40,640 nucleotides of DNA from an uncultured Clostridia bacterium (lineage in GTDB: Bacteria; Bacillota; Clostridia; Oscillospirales; Ruminococcaceae): assembly GCA_947307175.1 (NCBI GenBank), contig CAMZIK010000016.1, positions 1-40,640 of the forward strand, in the 5' to 3' direction. This document shows positions 29,945 through 36,757 of the stretch, in pieces. A model generated the notes under the pieces. The model ran no database searches, was not told the origin of the DNA, and was given only the letters and a program-made list of their open reading frames with translations. Position 1 is the first letter of the stretch, and each line of letters begins with the position of its first letter. The position numbers were made by a program, and so were the translations under genes.

Positions 29945-32008
29945 ATGAGAAAAAGAATAGTTTCACTTGCCGCAGCGGCGGCGCTTACGGTGAGCGCTCT
30001 ATCGCTTTCGGCATTTGCGGAGGGCGGTGTTCCGAAGCCCCAGTATCTTCCGTTCGCGATATCTGAGCCGAAAAACGTTGTGATCAGGTATCTTGAAGGA
30101 GATGACTCGCTCAACACCTGCGAGATAGCCTATTCTCAGAGCGAGGAGATGAGCGAGTGGGCATCACGCAAGGCTGATGAGCTGGAGCACGACAAGGTCA
30201 TCAAGGAACTGGAAAAGCTGGGCTTTCAGGATGCGTGGATAACAGCGCAGATCGACTGGTCTCTGGACTCGCAGGACGACTGGAAATGCGATCAGTACTG
30301 GACGACAGGCGGATATGACAGTGCATATGTACAGCACCTCGGCGACTGGGCATATACTTCAGCAAACTATTCGCCCGAAATTACTAACACCGAATGGATA
30401 TTCAGGGGCATGGGTAATGCAAACGACCCTGAAAATGCGACATGGAACGGATTCCACGGACCGGGAGGAGATTATAAGGGCTGGAAGGACGTTCTCAAAA
30501 AGGGTCAGTATTCGCTTGTTACCACGGAAGACGGCGAAAAGTATGCAAAGATAGACTTTAAAAAGCACACTCTCTATACCCGTGTTCGCTGGCTGGTTAC
30601 TTTAAGACCGGATGCTGATGGTGCAGATGATTCTACCATCACTTCACCTTGGTCTGAGGTTGCAGCTGTCGGCAAGGATGCTGAAAAGATAGAGCCTATC
30701 AAGGCAGAAGACCTCGATGCTCCTGCTATCTCGAATCTGCATTACACAGATAAAGAATCTGGCAATTATCCCGTTATCGGATTCAAGCTCGATGTTGACG
30801 ATAAGCTCAGCAAGCAGCTGGCACAGGCAAGCGGTACACAGGGCCGTATCTGGCTCAAAGTTGAAGCAAGATTAAAGGGAGCAGCTGAATGGACAGAACT
30901 TCAGGGCGACTGGATCGTTAAAGCAGGCGATATGGAGATCGGCTTGCAGAATCTTGCCGAAAAGGCAGGCGGCAAGCTCAAGAAGGGTACACCTATCGAA
31001 CTGAGAGCAAGATATGAATGCTCGCAGAAAGATCTTGAGGATATTTATTCGCCTTGGGCAAACCTTACGTTCTCAGCAGAGGTCGCTGACCGTATCGCAG
31101 GCGACAACAGATTCGGCACGGCAGCGGAGATCGCTAAGGCTGCTTTCCCAAACGGCGCAGAGACAGTAGTTCTTGCAAACGGACTTACCTTTGCAGACGC
31201 ACTCGCAGGCGTTCCTCTCGCAGCTGATCTCAAAGCTCCTATCCTGCTGGCAGCAACAAATTCTCTTCCGAGAGAGACCACAAATGCTATCGAAAAGCTC
31301 GGTGCTAAGAAGGTGATCATCCTTGGCGGCGAAGGCGCTATCAGCAAAAAGGTAGAAAAGACGCTCAAAGCTAACAAGCTGACAGTAAAGAGACTCGCAG
31401 GACAGAGCCGTTTCGGCACAGCAACAGCTATCGCAGGCGAACTGAACAAAGCACCAGAGGAGATATTCTTCGTCTGGGCGCTCAATGCGGCAGATGCACT
31501 TTCAGTCGGCGGCGTTGCAGCAACAAAGAACGCACCGATAATCTATCTGACGACAAAGGGCAAGCTCAATCCAGATACCGAGGCTTACCTCAAATCCGTA
31601 AAGGGCAAGGTCAAGAATGCTTACGTTATCGGCGGCGAAGGCGTTATCGACAACGATATGATGAAGCAGGCAGGCGACGCTCTTGGTCTTAAAGTCGGCA
31701 AGACTATCACAAGAGTTGCTGGAGCGAACAGATACGAGACCTGCGTTGCAGTAAACACTACTTTTGCAAGCGTTCTCACAGGAACGGGAATATGCGTAGC
31801 AAAGGGACTTGATTTCCCTGACGCACTTGCAGGCGGTGTTTATGCAGCGGTCAACAAGGAGCCTCTGTTCCTCGCAGACGGCAACAAGCTCCAGGACAGC
31901 CAGATCGAATACCTGAAAAACAAGAAGGCAACAAGGCTGAGCGTTTTCGGCGGTATCGGTGCAGTTCCTGATAACCTTGTAAGGATAATCGAAAAAGCAG
32001 GCAAGTAA
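29945..32008 (+). CDS. Secreted protein with CW_binding_2 repeats
   Basis: A 687-residue exported protein. The signal peptide (MRKRIVSLAAAAALTVSALS..., cut after AFA, about 25) is followed by an N-terminal half of about 350 residues of unknown fold, rich in Trp and Asp (SEWASRKADELEHDKVIKEL; DWAYTSANYSPEITNTEWIF). Three CW_binding_2 repeats follow (about 370-687): DRIAGDNRFGTAAEIA...FADALAG, KRLAGQSRFGTATAIAG and TRVAGANRYETCVAVN...FPDALAGG. The repeats anchor proteins to anionic cell-wall polymers in Clostridia. The N-terminal half is probably the functional part. ATG 29945 has AAGGAGG six bases upstream. The long leader suggests regulated expression. Confidence 0.9.
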   Translation: MRKRIVSLAAAAALTVSALSLSAFAEGGVPKPQYLPFAISEPKNVVIRYLEGDDSLNTCEIAYSQSEEMSEWASRKADELEHDKVIKELEKLGFQDAWITAQIDWSLDSQDDWKCDQYWTTGGYDSAYVQHLGDWAYTSANYSPEITNTEWIFRGMGNANDPENATWNGFHGPGGDYKGWKDVLKKGQYSLVTTEDGEKYAKIDFKKHTLYTRVRWLVTLRPDADGADDSTITSPWSEVAAVGKDAEKIEPIKAEDLDAPAISNLHYTDKESGNYPVIGFKLDVDDKLSKQLAQASGTQGRIWLKVEARLKGAAEWTELQGDWIVKAGDMEIGLQNLAEKAGGKLKKGTPIELRARYECSQKDLEDIYSPWANLTFSAEVADRIAGDNRFGTAAEIAKAAFPNGAETVVLANGLTFADALAGVPLAADLKAPILLAATNSLPRETTNAIEKLGAKKVIILGGEGAISKKVEKTLKANKLTVKRLAGQSRFGTATAIAGELNKAPEEIFFVWALNAADALSVGGVAATKNAPIIYLTTKGKLNPDTEAYLKSVKGKVKNAYVIGGEGVIDNDMMKQAGDALGLKVGKTITRVAGANRYETCVAVNTTFASVLTGTGICVAKGLDFPDALAGGVYAAVNKEPLFLADGNKLQDSQIEYLKNKKATRLSVFGGIGAVPDNLVRIIEKAGK

Positions 32009-32023
32009 CTGAATACTAAAACT

Positions 32024-32053
32024 AAAGGCGTGCAGAAATGTGCGCCTTTTTTT
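32024..32053 (+). terminator. Terminator of CW_binding_2 protein gene
   Basis: AAAGGCG (32024-32030), CGCCTTT (32043-32049), then T run to 32053. Confidence 0.88.
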
Positions 32054-32150
32054 GTGCATAACACCCTGACAGTACCCAAAACGAAAAACAGTGCAAAAAG
32101 AAAAACTCCCAAACAACGCATCAGCGTCATCTGAGAGCTTTAAAATGCTA

Positions 32151-32206
32151 CGCGGATTGAGAGATTTGAACTCTCGCGCCCGTTTCCAGACCTACTCCCT
32201 TAGCAG
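32151..32206 (-). other. Attachment site: 3' half of tRNA-Ser(GCU)
   Basis: On the minus strand: anticodon loop CTGCTAA (32206-32200), 3' anticodon stem GGGAG, a long class II variable arm (GTCTG-GAAA-CGGGC), T stem-loop GAGAG-TTCAAAT-CTCTC (32175-32159), acceptor strand AATCCGC and discriminator G (32151), as in tRNA-Ser. The expected 5' half (CTCCC stem, GCGGATT acceptor) is missing upstream. Match stops at the anticodon loop, so this is a duplicated core left by integration, not a functional tRNA. Confidence 0.75.
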
Positions 32207-32272
32207 AGCATACACTAACGGCGCATTTACGCTGTTATTATAGCTATACAGGGGAAAAACAGGGGAGTACGC

Positions 32273-33367
32273 TCAGAGCTTGTTCACGACAGCAAGCCTG
32301 TCGGCTACGGACAAATGCGTATATGTCAAAGTGGTTTCGTAGTCCTCGTGACCGACCAGCTCCTGCAGCATTGCCGGTGAAGCGTTGAGCTTTGTCAGGT
32401 TTGTAATATATGTGTGCCGACAACAGTACAGGGTGATCTCCGAACGGATACCCAGCTCGGCTCTTTTCTCCTGCCACTTGTCTGCAAGGTAGTTGCGCCC
32501 GAACGGAAAAAGCTTTTCGGTACCGAACGACAGCAGCCATTCGAGCACCGGAACGATCTTGTCGGGAATGATTATCTTTCTGCGTCTGCCTTTTTCGGTC
32601 TTTGCGCCGCCCGTCATAAAGTGACCTTCAAGGTCTATGTTACCGGCTTTAAGTTCCTTAATTTCACCGGTACGCATACCCGTGTACAGCATAGTCAGCG
32701 CTGCTGCTGTGACATGATCCGGAGCTGATCTGAATGAACGCCAGAGCTTGCTGATCTCGTCATCGGTGAACACTTCGCGTTCTGCGGCTTCAAGCTGCGG
32801 CAGTCTGATGTACTGCGCACGGTTCTTATCAACACGGTCATCACGCAGAGCAATCTTATACAGCTGCGAGAGTACAGTTTTGATGTCACGCCTGGTATAG
32901 TATGTAGCAGCTGTCTTGTCTGCTATCTTCTGAAGCTCATCGCTTGTCACATCGGCGATCAGGCGGTATCCTAAATGCGGACCGATACGATCCCAGGCTA
33001 TTTTATATGCAGTCTGTTTTGACTGGCTCAACTCCTCAAGCTCTGGTTGATAGAGTTCCCAAAGCTCTGAAAATGTGATCTTTTTCGGGTCGGTGGAGCT
33101 GCTTCGGAGCTTGTCGAGATACAACAGTGCATCACGCTTGTTTTTGAAACCGTACTTTCGCTGCTTCTTTTTCTTTTTCTTGCCGTTCTCGATGTAAAAT
33201 CCAAGCGTTATTTCTGCGACCCAGGTTCCGGCAGGTGACTTGTATGCAGAACCAAGTCCGTTGCCACGACGGTGGTAGGCTGCCTTAGTTTTTGTTTGCT
33301 TCTTGCCGCAGTACAGGCAGAACACAGCATCATCGGGCAGCTCTCGTTTGCAGGATATGCACGTCAT
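32273..33367 (-). CDS. Tyrosine recombinase integrase
   Basis: A 364-residue integrase. An N-terminal zinc ribbon (CISCKRELPDDAVFCLYCGKK, 3-23) is followed by an AP2-like arm-binding part with a Lys run (GFYIENGKKKKKKQRKYG), a core-binding domain (about 95-185) and the catalytic domain. Catalytic residues are Arg in YTGMRTGEI, Lys in GGAKTEKGRR, Arg-His in YCCRHTYITN (Tyr at the first His position), His in LVGHEDYETT and nucleophile Tyr in LTYTHLS. It lies 67 bases from the tRNA fragment, as expected for the enzyme that made it. ATG 33367 has GGGAGGTGA upstream. Promoter at 33441-33469; the leader holds an 18-base inverted repeat. Confidence 0.95.
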   Translation of the reverse strand: MTCISCKRELPDDAVFCLYCGKKQTKTKAAYHRRGNGLGSAYKSPAGTWVAEITLGFYIENGKKKKKKQRKYGFKNKRDALLYLDKLRSSSTDPKKITFSELWELYQPELEELSQSKQTAYKIAWDRIGPHLGYRLIADVTSDELQKIADKTAATYYTRRDIKTVLSQLYKIALRDDRVDKNRAQYIRLPQLEAAEREVFTDDEISKLWRSFRSAPDHVTAAALTMLYTGMRTGEIKELKAGNIDLEGHFMTGGAKTEKGRRRKIIIPDKIVPVLEWLLSFGTEKLFPFGRNYLADKWQEKRAELGIRSEITLYCCRHTYITNLTKLNASPAMLQELVGHEDYETTLTYTHLSVADRLAVVNKL

Positions 33368-33382
33368 AGTATCACCTCCCGT

Positions 33383-33400
33383 TTGCAGTCAACTGCAAAA
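33383..33400. repeat. Inverted repeat in integrase leader
   Basis: TTTGCAGT-CA-ACTGCAAA, perfect 8-bp arms, between the integrase promoter and its ribosome site. Possible operator or RNA hairpin occluding translation. Confidence 0.6.
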
Positions 33401-33440
33401 TCTTTGTGCAAATGTAATAATATACTCTCGGTATAATTGT

Positions 33441-33469
33441 ATTCTATCATAAAAAAATAGGAATGTCAA
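33441..33469 (-). promoter_or_regulatory. Integrase promoter with operator half-sites
   Basis: Minus strand TTGACA (33469-33464), 17-base spacer, TAGAAT (33446-33441). TCCTA half-sites lie inside the spacer (33462-33458) and just upstream of the -35 (33481-33477). Confidence 0.82.
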
Positions 33470-33489
33470 GCTATTATAGGAAAATAATA

Positions 33490-33518
33490 TTGACAATCCT
33501 AAAAATATAGGCTATAAA
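33490..33518 (+). promoter_or_regulatory. Promoter with TCCTA-N6-TAGG operator
   Basis: TTGACA (33490-33495), 17-base spacer, TATAAA (33513-33518). The spacer contains TCCTA-AAAATA-TAGG (33497-33511). It drives the 94-aa gene at 33565, divergent from the integrase. Confidence 0.85.
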
Positions 33519-33564
33519 TATACTTAGGGCATATAACCCGAGTATATTTTTGGAGGTAATAAAA

Positions 33565-33849
33565 ATGAAAACAGAAATGTATCCCGAAGGAACGAGTCCC
33601 GAACTTAACACGCTTCAGCAAGAAATCAAAAGCATGAAAGTTAGAATTGAAAAAGTGATTGTGGTAAGCACATTTGAAGAGGTTGATAACAACACTTTGC
33701 CTACTTCTTCAAAGCATATGTTCCTCAGATATTTTAGTATGGAAGGAAAACTGCTGTTTGAAAAAGATGTTTCGGTTGAGGCATATAATGAGTATAAGAA
33801 GAGACAGCAGAATTCTCAGAACAAACTGAGAGAACTAACAGAAATCTAA
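33565..33849 (+). CDS. Hypothetical protein (94 aa)
   Basis: A small soluble protein with no family I know. It has an N-terminal helix (TSPELNTLQQEIKSMKVRIE), a central strand pair (KVIVVSTFEE; HMFLRYFSMEGKLLFEKDVS) and a C-terminal Gln/Asn/Lys-rich helix (EYKKRQQNSQNKLREL). It is transcribed alone from a promoter that looks repressor-controlled, opposite to the integrase, a position often used for regulatory or anti-repressor genes; this is inference. ATG 33565 has TGGAGG eight bases upstream; the TTG start at 33550 would overlap that site. Next genes converge on it. Confidence 0.7.
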   Translation: MKTEMYPEGTSPELNTLQQEIKSMKVRIEKVIVVSTFEEVDNNTLPTSSKHMFLRYFSMEGKLLFEKDVSVEAYNEYKKRQQNSQNKLRELTEI

Positions 33850-33853
33850 TGCT

Positions 33854-34222
33854 CTATTCGATCCTCTCAACTATGTCTCCGATTTTTATAGGAGCTGAAT
33901 AGTCGTAATCAGAAGGTATATCAGATGGATCTATATTTAATGGTTCTCTCTTTTCAGAAGTTAATAATTGTGCAACAGCAGCTAAAGATTTGGTTCGATC
34001 TGCATTTTGACAAACTGACATTTTTTCATAAACTTGTGTTGCTTCTATCTTGGCTTTAAATTGTTTTATAGAGCCAATATTTTCTTTTGTGAACGGATCG
34101 ATTATCGGCTAACTATTGGCAGTAATTAAGAACATATCTCCGGTACCAATTCCGACTTTTTCACCAGCATTGATTATTATTGATGCCCCGTCCAATATTC
34201 TGATAACTTTGATTTCTTTCAT
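33854..34222 (-). pseudogene. Gene interrupted by in-frame TAG
   Basis: A 122-codon frame with a strong AAGGAGG site six bases before ATG 34222, broken by TAG at codon 38 (34111-34109). The part before reads MKEIKVIRILDGASIIINAG, then EKVGIGTGDMFLITANS; the part after reads PIIDPFTKENIGSIKQFKAK and continues to DYSAPIKIGDIVERIE. The pattern (nucleic-acid-independent beta barrel: ILDGASIIINAG..VGIGTGDMF.....IIDPFTKENIG) resembles short FlgT_C-like barrel domains. A single change from GAG or CAG would explain the stop. It overlaps the upstream coiled-coil gene (ATGA), so it is part of the repressor operon. Without the stop it would be a normal gene. Confidence 0.75.
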
Positions 34223-34605
34223 AATTGATCCTCCTTATTAAAATAAATGCTGTTTGTATATTTTAAATACAAATCATATGCGTTCTTAAATCTCTCTTCC
34301 TCTGAGGAGTTAATAACAGATAAATAGGATTGTTGGAGATAATCCCAATACTTGTTCATTTGATTTAGCTTTGTTGCAGTCTTCGTGTATTGCACTTTAA
34401 GATTCTGATGCTTTTCTTTAAGAGCATCAAGTTCCTTATTTGATTTCCTTTTTGATAAGGAGACCTGGATTAGCTTTACAATCAATAGTATTGATAATAT
34501 AGATAGAGAAATAATAACCTTTAAGGAAATACACAAGTTACTTATAATAGTGAGAATAAAACTTGTTAAGCTCAAAAAAGCACCAATAAGATTGAAATTG
34601 CCCAT
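34219..34605 (-). CDS. Membrane protein with coiled coil
   Basis: A 128-residue protein. Two N-terminal membrane helices (about 5-26 and 30-50; ISLKVIISLSILSILLIVKL) are followed by a coiled coil (about 55-90, SKRKSNKELDALKEKHQNLK) and a helical C-terminal part. No family is recognised. ATG 34605 has AAGGAG seven bases upstream. The stop overlaps the start of the TAG-interrupted gene (ATGA), so they are translationally coupled. Together with the exonuclease and repressor it forms a minus-strand operon. Phage superinfection-exclusion proteins can have this layout, but nothing specific supports that here. Confidence 0.72.
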   Translation of the reverse strand: MGNFNLIGAFLSLTSFILTIISNLCISLKVIISLSILSILLIVKLIQVSLSKRKSNKELDALKEKHQNLKVQYTKTATKLNQMNKYWDYLQQSYLSVINSSEEERFKNAYDLYLKYTNSIYFNKEDQL

Positions 34606-34620
34606 TTTTATTCTCCTTCC

Positions 34621-34646
34621 TCCCACCTATATGGTGGGATTTTTTT
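34621..34646 (+). terminator. Plus-strand terminator-like hairpin
   Basis: TCCCACC-TATAT-GGTGGGA (34621-34639) with seven T on the + strand. It lies between two minus-strand genes, so on the coding strand it is a hairpin without a T tract; it might stop antisense transcription from 33490. Confidence 0.5.
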
Positions 34647-34664
34647 GTATTATTAGCAGTATAG

Positions 34665-35375
34665 CTACTTTTGTAACGAATAACCATCAAGAAGATTTAT
34701 ATACAGTTTTGCGGTTGCAAAGCAATCTGACAAAGAGCGGTGAGCATCGTTTCTAATGATTCCATAGTAATCGCACATAGTAGTAAGTTTATGGTCTTTT
34801 GTATTCTTGATAACACTTCTTGACATATCAAGAGTATCAAAGCATCTTCTTTTTTGTTCTTGGAACTTAAAACCGTATTTATATACGTATTCAAGGTCAA
34901 AAAGAAGATTGTGTCCGACAATATCGTTCTCGCCAACATACTCAATAAAAGCAGGCATTACTTGAAATATAGACGGCGAGTCTTTAACCATATCATTTGT
35001 TATGTTTGTTATTTGTGATACTTCTGGTGGTATTTCGTTCTTTGGTCTGATAAGGGTAGTAAAAGCAGATACCGGTTTGAATGCCTCATACTTTATTGCT
35101 GAGATCTCTATGATTTCATTTGAAATATGTATGCCCGTAGTTTCGGTATCAATAACAACGAAGTTTCCGTATCCGCTGTATTTTGTATTCTTTCGGGGAC
35201 GGCTAAAACTAACTTTTGGCATTTCTTTAACAAAATTAGTCTTAAGAAATCTGTGATTGTAGTTGATTGAAACCCTCGGAATCGCAGATAGCTCGTTATC
35301 AAACTCACTTGAATCACGAGTAAGATTAGTTTCAGCAGGCTTAAATAAACCTTTTAGTTTATCCATAAATCCCAT
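34665..35375 (-). CDS. DnaQ-like 3'-5' exonuclease (DEDDh)
   Basis: A 236-residue protein with an N-terminal linker of about 70 residues and a DEDDh exonuclease domain. Motifs are Exo I VVIDTETTGI (about 73-82), Exo II IVGHNLLFDLEYV and Exo III HRSLSDCFATAKLY, giving the Asp/Glu/Asp/His/Asp set. It resembles the epsilon/PolC exonuclease and degrades DNA or RNA 3' ends. In elements such a protein could serve replication, recombination or small-molecule control of single strands. ATG 35375 has AAGGAG seven bases upstream; TTG 35396 is an unlikely alternative. It is 22 bases after the repressor stop, in the same operon. Confidence 0.88.
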   Translation of the reverse strand: MGFMDKLKGLFKPAETNLTRDSSEFDNELSAIPRVSINYNHRFLKTNFVKEMPKVSFSRPRKNTKYSGYGNFVVIDTETTGIHISNEIIEISAIKYEAFKPVSAFTTLIRPKNEIPPEVSQITNITNDMVKDSPSIFQVMPAFIEYVGENDIVGHNLLFDLEYVYKYGFKFQEQKRRCFDTLDMSRSVIKNTKDHKLTTMCDYYGIIRNDAHRSLSDCFATAKLYINLLDGYSLQK

Positions 35376-35397
35376 ATTTTTTCTCCTTATGTCCAAA

Positions 35398-35772
35398 TTA
35401 TACGCTCTCTTTCCTCTGGAACTCTGCTTCGTTTTGCTCGCTCATTATTATGGCACGCTCTATAAGCTTACCTTGCTGAGTAGGCGTTAAATCTTTAAAT
35501 GCCTTAAGCATTTCATACTCGTTCTCTGTCATTTCAGATGGAGGACTTTTTTTTGCTGCAAAAGAATCTCGACCGAGAAGATAGTCTACCGAACATTCGA
35601 GACAATCAGAAATAGAACAAAGCAGCTTTGCACTTAGTCCATTTTTACTTGAGCCTGATGTTTTTATTGTATTTTTGTTCAACTCGCAGCGTTCATTTAG
35701 CTCGTTAGATGATATGCCTTTATCAGTTCTCAACTTTTTAATTCTATCTACTGTCATTTGTGGATTATACAT
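35398..35772 (-). CDS. XRE-family repressor
   Basis: A 124-residue regulator. The N-terminal helix-turn-helix (about 7-68, VDRIKKLRTDKGISSNELNE... KNTIKTSGSSKNGLSAKLLC) ends in the usual DYLLGRD motif, followed by a helical C-terminal part (EYEMLKAFKDLTPTQQGKLI) typical of small CI-like repressors. It probably binds the TCCTA-N6-TAGGA operators found inside the promoters at 33490, 35833 and, as half-sites, near the integrase promoter. It may also control its own gene: minus-strand TCCTATAAT (about 35827-35819) lies upstream. ATG 35772 has AAAGGAGG. No protease domain is present, so induction would need another factor. Confidence 0.88.
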   Translation of the reverse strand: MYNPQMTVDRIKKLRTDKGISSNELNERCELNKNTIKTSGSSKNGLSAKLLCSISDCLECSVDYLLGRDSFAAKKSPPSEMTENEYEMLKAFKDLTPTQQGKLIERAIIMSEQNEAEFQRKESV

Positions 35773-35832
35773 AAAAATCCCTCCTTTAAATTATGTAAAA
35801 TGTAAAAACTCCGATAATTATAGGATTTCATA

Positions 35833-35861
35833 TTGACAATCCTATAATATTAGGATATAAT
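35833..35861 (+). promoter_or_regulatory. Early promoter with TCCTA-N6-TAGGA operator
   Basis: TTGACA (35833-35838), 17-base spacer, TATAAT (35856-35861). The spacer is filled by the palindrome TCCTA-TAATAT-TAGGA (35840-35855). It faces right, away from the repressor, in the position of a lytic or early promoter. Confidence 0.9.
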
Positions 35862-35923
35862 ATACTCGTGGTATTCAAAAGGGTACAAAAACCCCTTGGT
35901 GAAAATAGGTGAAAGGAAAAACT

Positions 35924-36097
35924 ATGAAACATTTAAAAGTTAACCTGAATGACGACCGTGTAATTAAGATTACATATGGAGACTATCATCAAAAATACCC
36001 GATTCATCTAATAATCCATAGAAGCGTTGAGCGAGTTCGTAAGCTTTCTCAATCGAAGCTCTGTCGGAAATCAGAACATTCTTTGATGCTTCATTAG
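35924..36097 (+). CDS. Possible small gene overlapping an antisense gene
   Basis: A 57-codon frame with AAAGGA before ATG 35924, downstream of the operator-promoter at 35833. Its first 20 or so residues (MKHLKVNLNDDRVIKITYGD) look protein-like. The remainder runs antisense to the gene at 35970-36299 and looks arbitrary. It may be the start of a gene truncated by rearrangement, or a short leader peptide. Confidence 0.35.
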   Translation: MKHLKVNLNDDRVIKITYGDYHQKYPIHLIIHRSVERVRKLSQSKLCRKSEHSLMLH

Positions 36098-36299
36098 CAT
36101 AAATTGATAAAACTGAAAAAATGCTATGAGCTTCACTGATTGCTATCTGCTTATTGTTTTGATTTATTGAATCTACCGCAATGGCAGCACGGTTTCTCAA
36201 ATCAATCAGTCTTTTTTCAGATATTAGTTTTGTCTTATTGTTTTTGACGAAATCCCATGCCTTATTGATGATCAATTTATCATCAGCTGATATGTTCAT
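35970..36299 (-). CDS. Hypothetical helical protein (109 aa)
   Basis: A soluble, probably all-helical protein (MNISADDKLIINKAWDFVKN, SEKRLIDLRNRAAIAVDSIN, AHSIFSVLSIYANEAS, ASIEKAYELAQRFYGLLDE). I recognise no family. ATG 36299 has AAGGAG eight bases upstream and a consensus promoter (36344-36372) whose -10 overlaps one arm of a perfect inverted repeat. It is therefore a regulated single gene facing back toward the repressor, opposite to the early operon. It overlaps the putative + frame at 35924 in antisense. Confidence 0.75.
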   Translation of the reverse strand: MNISADDKLIINKAWDFVKNNKTKLISEKRLIDLRNRAAIAVDSINQNNKQIAISEAHSIFSVLSIYANEASKNVLISDRASIEKAYELAQRFYGLLDESGIFDDSLHM

Positions 36300-36315
36300 A
36301 GTTGTTTCTCCTTCC

Positions 36316-36356
36316 AAAAGTGTATAATCTATCTGACAAATTCATTATACACTTTT
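36316..36356. repeat. Perfect 13-bp inverted repeat, probable operator
   Basis: AAAAGTGTATAAT (36316-36328) and ATTATACACTTTT (36344-36356) with a 15-base spacer. The right arm contains the -10 box of the minus promoter; the left arm contains TATAAT on the + strand. Confidence 0.8.
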
Positions 36357-36372
36357 TTTACCACACAGTCAA
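36344..36372 (-). promoter_or_regulatory. Sigma-A promoter for 109-aa gene
   Basis: Minus strand TTGACT (36372-36367), 17-base spacer, TATAAT (36349-36344). Confidence 0.88.
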
Positions 36373-36408
36373 TACCAATAGTATTTTTAATGAAAGGAGC
36401 AAAAGAGT

Positions 36409-36600
36409 ATGTCATTTGCAAAAAATCTTCGTGATAAGCGAGAGGAAAGAGGTCTTACACAGGGTGAGCTTGCGAAGGCTGTCGGCATCGCCCAGCCACA
36501 GATCGCCAAGTACGAGAGCGGCATTCAGGTACCAAATGCTATAACCGTTGTCGAGATAGCAAAGGTTCTTAAGACTACCGCCGAAGAGCTTGTACAGTAA
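36409..36600 (+). CDS. Small XRE-family DNA-binding protein
   Basis: A 63-residue protein consisting only of an XRE helix-turn-helix (NLRDKREERGLTQGELAKAV, GIAQPQIAKYESGIQVPNAI, TTAEELV). Cro-like in size. It probably dimerises and may bind the 13-bp inverted repeat just upstream (36316-36356); this is inference. ATG 36409 has AAAGGAG nine bases upstream. It is the first gene of a closely packed + strand operon to the right edge. A promoter of its own is not clear; transcription could come from 35833 or from the TATAAT in the repeat's left arm. Confidence 0.9.
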   Translation: MSFAKNLRDKREERGLTQGELAKAVGIAQPQIAKYESGIQVPNAITVVEIAKVLKTTAEELVQ

Positions 36601-36625
36601 TCACTGGTTGAAAGGAGTGAAAAAG

Positions 36626-36754
36626 ATGTATAGAATCACCATCGAGCTGGTCGGCTTCGGCTGCAGAGAGGGTATCACCAAAGTCAAGCTGATTCACCAG
36701 CTGATAGCCTACGCCGCCGAGAACGCAGAGATAATAGAAGAAAAGGAGGTCTGA
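36626..36754 (+). CDS. Small hypothetical protein (42 aa)
   Basis: A 42-residue frame too short for usual listing: starts MYRITIELVGFGCREGITKV, ends with a Glu/Ala-rich helix (AENAEIIEEKEV). ATG 36626 has AAAGGAG seven bases upstream, and its last codons form the AAGGAGG site of the next gene. Codon use and exact fit between neighbours support it. No family recognised. Confidence 0.72.
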   Translation: MYRITIELVGFGCREGITKVKLIHQLIAYAAENAEIIEEKEV

Positions 36755-36757
36755 ATT

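Noticed and set aside
31502..32130. Minus-strand frames over the end of the CW_binding_2 gene
   Set aside because: They run antisense to clear repeat domains and lack ribosome sites.
32151..32250. Functional tRNA gene
   Set aside because: The 5' acceptor strand, D arm and 5' anticodon stem are absent upstream of the anticodon loop.
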